From Tumebacillus sp. BK434 (GTDB lineage Bacteria; Bacillota; Bacilli; Tumebacillales; Tumebacillaceae), in assembly GCF_004340785.1 (NCBI RefSeq), contig NZ_SLXS01000002.1, positions 558,001-622,000 on the forward strand: DNA of 64,000 nucleotides, written 5' to 3'. Below the pieces are notes generated by a model, which saw nothing but the letters and a program-made list of their open reading frames with translations, was not told the origin of the DNA and made no database searches. Of the stretch, positions 58,507 through 64,000 are shown piece by piece. A program made the position numbers and the translations under genes. Positions within the stretch are counted from its first letter, which is position 1. Each line of letters begins with the position of its first letter.

Positions 58507-59568
58507 ATGCGCAGAGTGCATATCAAAGAGATCGCAGACAAGCTGCAGGTAAGTGCCCGCGCCATCCGCTGGTACGAGCAGAAGGGGCTGATCGCGCCTG
58601 ACAAAAACGAGGAGAACGGGTACCGCACGTTTACCGAAAACGAGGCGTGGCGGCTGCAGACGATCATCTCGCTGCGCGAAGTCGGCATGGGCATCCCGGA
58701 GATCAAAAAGGTGCTCGACGAGCTGGACGCGGGCGACGAGCAGGACGTGCTGTATTACCTCGAACTGCAGCGCGCCGTGATGTTTTCGCAATGGATTGAA
58801 CTGAAAGGGATGATCGAAACGTTGGATCGCATGATCGGAAACGCCAAGCAGCAACAAGAGCTGGTCTGGGAGGACATTCACCAGCTCGTCGACAGCGCGA
58901 AAGGCTACCGCGACCTGCGCAAGACGTGGACCGACCGCTGGGGATTCGACCGCCAGGCGGCGCAGTATGACGAAGCGGTGCTGCGCGAGCCGGAGTTCAA
59001 TCCGCATCAGAACTACAACGAAGCGTTGGACATGACCTGCCAGCTGGTCAACCCGCGCCTTGGCGAGCGGGGGTTGGAGATCGGCATCGGGACGGGCAAT
59101 CTGGCCGGGCGCTTTTTGGCAAAAGGCATTGAAATCGCAGGCACCGACCAGTCGCGGGAGATGCTACGCCAGTGCCAGGCGAAATATCCGCAGATCGAAA
59201 CGAAGCTCGGCAACTTCCTCGCCGTACCGTATCTGGACGACCAGTTTGATTTTGTCGTCACATCGTACGCCCTGCACCACCTGACCGACGAGCAGAAGCT
59301 GCTCGCGCTGGAGGAGATGCGCCGCGTCCTCAAGCCGCACGGGCGGATCTGCATCACCGATCTGATGTTTGAAAGTGCGGCGAAGCGTGCGGCGGTGCGC
59401 GAAGAGTTCCAGAGCGCAGGTCGGGCGGACCTGTGGGCGCAGATCGAGGACGAGTATTACGCCGACCGCTCCCTGCTCTTGAAGTGGTTCGAAGCCAACG
59501 GCTATGTGGCACAGGCCAAGCAGGTCAACGACTTCCTGCACATCCTGTTCGCGGTGCCGATTCGCTAA
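58507..59568 (+). CDS. MerR-family regulator fused to a SAM-dependent methyltransferase
   Basis: A 353-residue protein. Residues 1-70 are a MerR winged helix (HIKEIADKLQVSARAIRWYE, NGYRTFTENEAWRLQTIISL), residues 75-125 the dimerisation helix. Residues about 145-350 are a class I methyltransferase: LEIGIGTGNLAGRFLAKG (motif I), ISGTD-like IAGTDQS, VTSYALHHLTDEQKLLAL and MRRVLKPHGRICITD. AGGAGGTGGCGAAG sets the ATG at 58507 rather than the GTG at 58498. SAM, SAH or the methyl acceptor could be the sensed ligand. It is followed by an SAH/MTA-deaminase-like gene under the same operator. Confidence 0.88.
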   Translation: MRRVHIKEIADKLQVSARAIRWYEQKGLIAPDKNEENGYRTFTENEAWRLQTIISLREVGMGIPEIKKVLDELDAGDEQDVLYYLELQRAVMFSQWIELKGMIETLDRMIGNAKQQQELVWEDIHQLVDSAKGYRDLRKTWTDRWGFDRQAAQYDEAVLREPEFNPHQNYNEALDMTCQLVNPRLGERGLEIGIGTGNLAGRFLAKGIEIAGTDQSREMLRQCQAKYPQIETKLGNFLAVPYLDDQFDFVVTSYALHHLTDEQKLLALEEMRRVLKPHGRICITDLMFESAAKRAAVREEFQSAGRADLWAQIEDEYYADRSLLLKWFEANGYVAQAKQVNDFLHILFAVPIR

Positions 59569-59577
59569 AAATAGGGC

Positions 59578-59608
59578 TTGCGCTTGACGCAGCGTCAACC
59601 TTTACGAT
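59578..59608 (+). promoter_or_regulatory. MerR-type promoter and operator of the amidohydrolase gene
   Basis: -35 TTGCGC (59578-59583), 19-base spacer, -10 TACGAT (59603-59608). The spacer contains TTGACGC-A-GCGTCAA (59584-59598), the same operator as upstream of the MerR gene with one base pair changed on both arms. Confidence 0.85.
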
Positions 59609-59645
59609 GGGCTCGTCACAACATTTCCGAAAGGGGTATGCGAAG

Positions 59646-60950
59646 ATGAGCCTTTTGATTGCCAATGCGATGATTTTGACGATGACAGGGGAGACGGTGA
59701 CGCCGATCCAGGGAGATCTGCTGATCGAAGGAGATCTGATTACAGCGGTCGGCGAGGTGTCGGCGGAGCAGCAGGCACAGGCGGAAGAGGTGATCGACGC
59801 GCAGGGCATGGTGGCACTGCCCGGACTGGTCAACTGCCACAACCATGCGGCGATGAGCATCCTGCGCGGCTTCTCGGAAGATCTGCGCCTGATGGAGTGG
59901 CTGTCACAAAAAATGTGGCCGGCCGAAGCGCGGATGACGCAGGAGGATGTGTACCTCGGGACGCTGCTCGCCGCGGTCGAGATGATCAAGTCCGGCACGA
60001 GCACGTTTGCCGACATGTACGTCTTCACCGACAGCGTGGCGCAAGCGGTGATCGACTCCGGGATGCGTGCGGCGCTGACCCGGGGGATGCTCGACGCGCC
60101 GGAAGGGCGGGAAACGCGGTTCGCCGAGGCGCGTGCGCTTTTTGAAACATGGAACGGAGCCGGAGACGGACGCCTCACCGTCATGGCCGGTCCGCATGGT
60201 CCGCACACCTGCCCGCCCGCTTTTTTGCAAGAGGTCTGCAAGCTGGCCGACGAGTTCAATGCGCCGCTGCACATCCATCTGGCCGAGACGACCGAGGAAG
60301 TGGAGATCATTCGCAAGGCGTACGGCTTGACGCCGACCGAATACTTGAAAGAGGTCGGGCTGTTCGACCATCATGTGGTGTTGGCGCACAGCGTGCATCT
60401 GACGGCGGGGGACATCGAGATCTTGCGGGAGAGCAAGCTGCGGGGCGGGATCGCGCACAACCCGGTCTCCAACCTCAAGCTCGGCTGCGGCATCGCGCCG
60501 GTCACCGAATACCTGCGGGCGGGGCTGACGGTGGGCTTGGGCACCGACGGGCCAGGTTCGGCGACGACGCTCGACATGTTCGAAGAGATCAAAGCGGCAG
60601 CCTGGCTGCAAAAAGTGCAGACGTTCGACCCGACCGCGCTGACCGCCGCCCAAGTCCTGCAGATGGCCACCCGCGAAGGCGCCAAAGTCCTCGCCCTCGA
60701 CAGCGCGATCGGCACGCTGGAAGCGGGCAAGAAGGCGGACGTGATCCTCGTCGACACGAACGCCGCCCACCTCCGCCCGCACCATGACCTCACCGCCCTG
60801 CTCGCCTACAGCGCCAATGGGGCCGACGTCCACACCACCATCGTCGGCGGCGAAGTGCTGATGCGCGGCCGCAAGCTCACCAAACTGGACGAGCAAGGAC
60901 TGATCGGCGAAATCGAACAGCGCGCGAAATTCATCACAGCAGGGATTTAA
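59646..60950 (+). CDS. mtaD: 5'-methylthioadenosine/S-adenosylhomocysteine deaminase-like amidohydrolase
   Basis: A 434-residue metal-dependent amidohydrolase. It has a beta-sandwich N-terminus (MSLLIANAMILTMTG), the HxH metal motif in LVNCHNHAAMSILRGFSEDL, HIHLAETTEEVE, HSVHLT, IAHNPVSNLKLGCGIAPV and metal-ligand Asp in GLGTDGPGS. This is the MtaD/TrzN-like subgroup that deaminates SAH, MTA or adenosine. AAAGGGG sets the ATG at 59646; the long open frame upstream is an artefact of the previous gene. Control by the MerR-methyltransferase through a shared operator links it to SAM-derived products. Confidence 0.88.
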   Translation: MSLLIANAMILTMTGETVTPIQGDLLIEGDLITAVGEVSAEQQAQAEEVIDAQGMVALPGLVNCHNHAAMSILRGFSEDLRLMEWLSQKMWPAEARMTQEDVYLGTLLAAVEMIKSGTSTFADMYVFTDSVAQAVIDSGMRAALTRGMLDAPEGRETRFAEARALFETWNGAGDGRLTVMAGPHGPHTCPPAFLQEVCKLADEFNAPLHIHLAETTEEVEIIRKAYGLTPTEYLKEVGLFDHHVVLAHSVHLTAGDIEILRESKLRGGIAHNPVSNLKLGCGIAPVTEYLRAGLTVGLGTDGPGSATTLDMFEEIKAAAWLQKVQTFDPTALTAAQVLQMATREGAKVLALDSAIGTLEAGKKADVILVDTNAAHLRPHHDLTALLAYSANGADVHTTIVGGEVLMRGRKLTKLDEQGLIGEIEQRAKFITAGI

Positions 60951-61010
60951 GCTGCCAAGCAGAAGGATAGACTGGTAGAAAACGATCGGACGTTGAGGGA
61001 GGATACCGGT

Positions 61011-63197
61011 TTGACCTTCGAGTTGTTAAGCCCGACCATACAAAAGAAAATCTGGAACCTGGAGTGGCGGCAGTTCACTCCGATCCAGCAAGCGGCCGTG
61101 CCGGTGCTGCTCAAGAAACGGCACTGCCTGCTGATGGCAGGTACCGCCTCGGGGAAGACCGAGGCGGCTTTTTTGCCGATCTTGAGCCACTTGGAGCAGG
61201 CGGGGCAGACCGGACGAGGGCTGAACGGGCTGAAAGTCCTCTACCTGTCGCCGCTGCGCGCCTTGATCAACGACCAGTTCGAACGGATCGAACGCCTGAC
61301 CGACACGCTGGACATTCCGCTCTTGAAATGGCACAGCGATGTGGCGCGCAGCAAAAAGCTGGCCTGGCTGGACAACCCGCGCGGCATCTTGCAGATCACG
61401 CCGGAGTCGCTCGAATCTCTGCTCGTCAACCAGACGGAAAAAGTGCCCCGGCTGCTCGAAAGTGTCGAGTTCATCATCCTCGACGAACTGCACGCCTTCC
61501 TCGAAAGCGACCGCGGCCTGCACGTCCAGTCACTTCTGCACCGCATGCGCCGCTACATGCAGCAGCCCCCGGTCATGGTCGGCCTCTCCGCCACGATCGG
61601 GTCACCGGAGATCGCAAAGCGTTACCTGCACGCCGACGACCCCGGGCAGGTCGAAGTGATCAACCCTGCCGACAGCAAGCGCCAGATCTTTCTGCAAGCC
61701 GACTTCTTCGGCAAAGAAAGCGCCGGGCTATCCCAAGCGCTGGTGCGCGACATCTATGACCTGACCCAAGACAAGAAAACGATCCTCTTCTGCAACTCGC
61801 GCGGCCAGGTGGAAGAGCTGACCCACAAGCTGAACGAAACGGGCAGGAAGCTTGCCGGACCGCTCTACACCAAACGCTACTACCCGCACCATTCTTCTAT
61901 CGACAAAGGGGAGCGCGAATGGATCGAAGAGCAGATGCGCACGACCCGGCTGCCGCTCACCGTCGTCAGCACGAACACGCTGGAGCTCGGCATCGACATC
62001 GGCTCGCTCGACCTCGTCGTGCAGCTCGACGCCACCTCATCCGTCTCTTCGCTCAAGCAGCGCCTCGGGCGTTCCGGGCGCCGGGCGGGCGCCGACTCCT
62101 ACCTGATGATGTACGCGACAGAAGAGGAGGATCTGGTCCAGGCGGTGGCGGTGACGGAGCTGTTGTTCGACAAATGGATCGAGCCGCCCGAGCCGCGCCG
62201 CGACGTGTATGACCTGCTGTTTCACCAGCTGCTCGCGCTCTGCACGGAGCGCAAAGGCGTTTACCGGGAAGACCTGCTCGAGGAGATCGCCGACAACCCG
62301 ACGTTCTCCGATCTGCCTGCCGCACGCGTCCGCGAGCTGTTGGAGTGGATGCTAAGCGCTGACTGGCTGGAGGTTGTCGAAGGCCGCTGCATCCCCGGCA
62401 TCCAAGGGGAGCGGCTGGTGCGGTCGCGGGATTTTTACTCGGTCTTCCAATCGCCGGTTCTCTACAAAGTCATGCACGGCACGCGGCTGGTCGGGACGAT
62501 CGAAGCGTCGCCGCTTGTCATGCCGGGCGAAACGGTGCTGCTCGGCGGTGCGACCTGGGAGATTCTCGAGATCGACGACCGTCGCAGCACCGTCTACGTC
62601 GCGCCTTCTTTTGACGGCAAGCGGCCGCTCTGGCTGTCCGGCGGGCGACAGGTGCATCCGCAGATCGCAGAGCAGATCTACGCGACCTATACGGAAAGCG
62701 CAGACTACGACTACCTGCATCCCCGCGCCTGGCACCGCCTGCAGGAAGCGCGAATGACGGCGAAGCAGCTGGGCTTCGAACCGGGTGTGCGCGTGCTGCG
62801 CGAAGGGGCGCGCGCTTTGACCCTGTACGATTATGCCGGAACGCGCCGCCAAAATGCGCTGGCGACGCTGTTGCGAGGCTGGCTGCGCGAGCTGGAGATC
62901 GGGCTGTCTGTCAAACAGTCCGCCTTTGCGGTGACGCTGGAAGGCGGGGTGATCCCGGACGGATTGGCCAAAAAGCTGGTCGTGTTCCTCGTCGATGTCT
63001 TGACCCGCAACGCGGAACTCAAATACCTGATGATGGGCCGCAGCGCCGAAGCGGAAGGCGGGGCGCCGACGAAGTTTGCCGAATACCTGCCCCTGAACTT
63101 CCAGCGCTGGATCGAAGACGAGATCGAGCGCGATGTGGAAGGGCTGCGGGAGTGGGTGCAGGAGCAAAAGTGGAAATGGGTGCAGGAAAGAAAATGA
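61011..63197 (+). CDS. Lhr-type DEAD/DEAH-box helicase (BrxHI-like)
   Basis: A 728-residue SF2 helicase. It has a Q-motif-like FTPIQQAAVPVLL, Walker A MAGTASGKTEAAF, LSPLRALINDQ, DELH in IILDELHAFLESDRG, GLSATIGSPE, ELGIDIGSLDLV and motif VI QRLGRSGRRAG, then a winged-helix and C-terminal region as in short Lhr relatives. TTG at 61011, with GGGAGGATACCGGT upstream, is the best start. BrxHI of type 2 BREX is of this kind and pairs with BrxD, so it may work with the TerB-type protein and BrxD-like ATPase 3.5 kb upstream. Confidence 0.85.
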   Translation: MTFELLSPTIQKKIWNLEWRQFTPIQQAAVPVLLKKRHCLLMAGTASGKTEAAFLPILSHLEQAGQTGRGLNGLKVLYLSPLRALINDQFERIERLTDTLDIPLLKWHSDVARSKKLAWLDNPRGILQITPESLESLLVNQTEKVPRLLESVEFIILDELHAFLESDRGLHVQSLLHRMRRYMQQPPVMVGLSATIGSPEIAKRYLHADDPGQVEVINPADSKRQIFLQADFFGKESAGLSQALVRDIYDLTQDKKTILFCNSRGQVEELTHKLNETGRKLAGPLYTKRYYPHHSSIDKGEREWIEEQMRTTRLPLTVVSTNTLELGIDIGSLDLVVQLDATSSVSSLKQRLGRSGRRAGADSYLMMYATEEEDLVQAVAVTELLFDKWIEPPEPRRDVYDLLFHQLLALCTERKGVYREDLLEEIADNPTFSDLPAARVRELLEWMLSADWLEVVEGRCIPGIQGERLVRSRDFYSVFQSPVLYKVMHGTRLVGTIEASPLVMPGETVLLGGATWEILEIDDRRSTVYVAPSFDGKRPLWLSGGRQVHPQIAEQIYATYTESADYDYLHPRAWHRLQEARMTAKQLGFEPGVRVLREGARALTLYDYAGTRRQNALATLLRGWLRELEIGLSVKQSAFAVTLEGGVIPDGLAKKLVVFLVDVLTRNAELKYLMMGRSAEAEGGAPTKFAEYLPLNFQRWIEDEIERDVEGLREWVQEQKWKWVQERK

Positions 63198-63373
63198 GGG
63201 ACCACCTTGCAACGCGGCCGTTTCTGGTCAATAATGAGTAAGAACAAGTCCATGCTGCACTTGCAGGAATACATAATTACACTGTCGAATAGGTTAGCGT
63301 CACAGGAGTAAAGCGTCACTGCTGTACAGTCTGTGCGCCTCAAATATACGGGGGGTTTGGAGGGGATAGCCCA

Positions 63374-63667
63374 ATGCAACTGGATAAACTGCGCGACAGA
63401 ACGGTCGATCAGCTCTTCGAAGCGATCCTCCAACTGCGTACGCTCGAAGAAGCCTATCAGTTTTTTGATGATCTATGCACCGTCAACGAAGTGCAATCGC
63501 TGGCCCAGCGTCTCGAAGTGGCACGCATGCTGCGCAAAGGCCAAACGTATAACCAGATCGAAGCGGAGACCGGTGCGAGCACCGCGACCATCTCCCGCGT
63601 CAAGCGCTGCCTGAACTACGGCACCGACGGTTACAAGGTTGTGCTCGATCGCTTAGCAGAGAAATAG
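63374..63667 (+). CDS. yerC: YerC/TrpR-like DNA-binding protein
   Basis: A 97-residue protein of the TrpR/YerC/YecD family. It is all helical with the Trp-repressor fold helix-turn-helix RMLRKGQTYNQIEAETGAST and ISRVKRCLNYGTDGY. In Bacillus YerC regulates pyrimidine/histidine-linked or unknown targets; the ligand is not certain. GGAGGGGATAGCCCA precedes the ATG. It is followed by pcrB, as in Bacillus subtilis gene order near pcrA. Confidence 0.92.
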   Translation: MQLDKLRDRTVDQLFEAILQLRTLEEAYQFFDDLCTVNEVQSLAQRLEVARMLRKGQTYNQIEAETGASTATISRVKRCLNYGTDGYKVVLDRLAEK

Positions 63668-63673
63668 CGCACA

Positions 63674-63708
63674 GAAACCCTTGCTTCTCCACCGGCAGGG
63701 GTTTTGTT
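63674..63708 (+). terminator. Weak rho-independent terminator between yerC and pcrB
   Basis: AAACCCTTGC and GCAGGGGTTTTG pair around a ten-base loop with one mismatch. Confidence 0.6.
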
Positions 63709-63735
63709 ATGACAACCGAGAGGAGGCCCGCGTCC

Positions 63736-64000
63736 TTGACGACCGCCCACACCTCACCTCCTTGGCGCCACTGGCGGCACGTCGTCAAACTCGACCCGGC
63801 CCGCCCGCTCTGCGACGAGGTGGTGCTCGCCATCGCCGCATCCGGCACCGACGCCGTCTTTCTCGGCGGCACACAGGACATCACCTACGAAAACACCAAC
63901 ACACTGCTCGGCCGCCTGCGCCGCCTGGCGCCCGACCTGCCGCTCTGGCAGGAAGTCTCGACCGGCGACGCTGTCGTCGACGGGGTGGACGGCTACTGCA
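63736..64000 (+). CDS. pcrB: Heptaprenylglyceryl phosphate synthase PcrB (partial, 3' end outside window)
   Basis: The first 88 codons of a (beta/alpha)8 prenyltransferase, open at the right edge. It shows WRHVVKLDPARPLCDEVVLA with the glycerol-1-phosphate-binding Lys-Leu-Asp, then SGTDAVFLGGTQDITYENT and LPLWQEVS. PcrB joins heptaprenyl diphosphate to sn-glycerol-1-phosphate to make archaeal-type ether lipid precursors in Bacillales. TTG at 63736 with GAGAGGAGG nine bases upstream is the likely start. In Bacillus it precedes pcrA and ligA. Confidence 0.88.
   Translation, partial: MTTAHTSPPWRHWRHVVKLDPARPLCDEVVLAIAASGTDAVFLGGTQDITYENTNTLLGRLRRLAPDLPLWQEVSTGDAVVDGVDGYC

Noticed and set aside
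54860..63197. Complete BREX system
   Set aside because: Only BrxD-like and Lhr-like proteins are present; no PglX methyltransferase, PglZ phosphatase, PglW kinase or BrxC ATPase is encoded in the window.

Overview
The window looks like a chromosome segment from a GC-rich, Gram-positive Firmicute. Strong AGGAGG-type ribosome binding sites precede most genes, and TTG and GTG starts are common. The gene content is Bacillales-like: EcsAB, HelD, a YhcR-type nuclease, NreABC, YerC followed by PcrB, and a class I lanthipeptide locus. A member of the Alicyclobacillaceae (Tumebacillus-like) is my best guess, but this is inference. I recognised no rRNA, tRNA, CRISPR array, insertion sequence or prophage, and no gene-free stretch exceeds 300 bases.

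Layout. 1-7.5 kb: the terminal thioesterase of a nonribosomal peptide synthetase that starts outside the window, then an SgrR-like regulator with an MFS exporter, divergent from a heterodimeric ABC exporter. 7.5-8.7 kb: a nucleotidyltransferase-like/methyltransferase fusion. 8.7-13.5 kb: a ba3-type cytochrome oxidase operon (cbaD-cbaB-cbaA; the 55-residue CbaD is easily missed) next to an NreA-NreB-NreC oxygen/nitrate sensing operon. The two operons share the same promoter architecture. 13.6-17.5 kb: a TVP38/DedA-type membrane protein, a small membrane protein and a double-AAA CbxX/CfxQ-like ATPase with an unusual N-terminal half.

17.6-22.6 kb: a four-gene operon (argininosuccinate-lyase-like, cysteine-synthase-like, ATP-grasp ligase, threonine-aldolase-like) that looks like an uncharacterised small-molecule pathway. 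22.6-28.4 kb: EcsAB, an intracellular gamma-glutamyltransferase, a DUF2238 membrane protein, an NfsA-like nitroreductase and a GNAT acetyltransferase. 28.6-32.4 kb: a very large secreted YhcR-like nuclease/5'-nucleotidase. 32.5-41.4 kb: a lanthipeptide locus with precursor peptide, attenuator hairpin, full-length LanB, two-component system, and an ABC ATPase with two ABC-2 permeases. No LanC, LanT or LanP is visible.

41.5-54.8 kb: mostly ordinary single genes (heptad-repeat coiled coil, SDR, glycerate kinase, MFS, VOC-MOSC-TrmO operon, HelD, membrane M28 peptidase) plus a GerMN lipoprotein gene that appears frameshifted. 54.9-63.2 kb: a TerB_N/TerB_C protein overlapping a BrxD-like ATPase, and an Lhr-type helicase 3.5 kb further on. 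Between them sit a UMP-kinase paralogue, a MerR-methyltransferase fusion and an SAH/MTA deaminase-like amidohydrolase. The MerR gene and the deaminase carry the same MerR-type operator with a compensatory base-pair change. The window ends with YerC and the start of PcrB.
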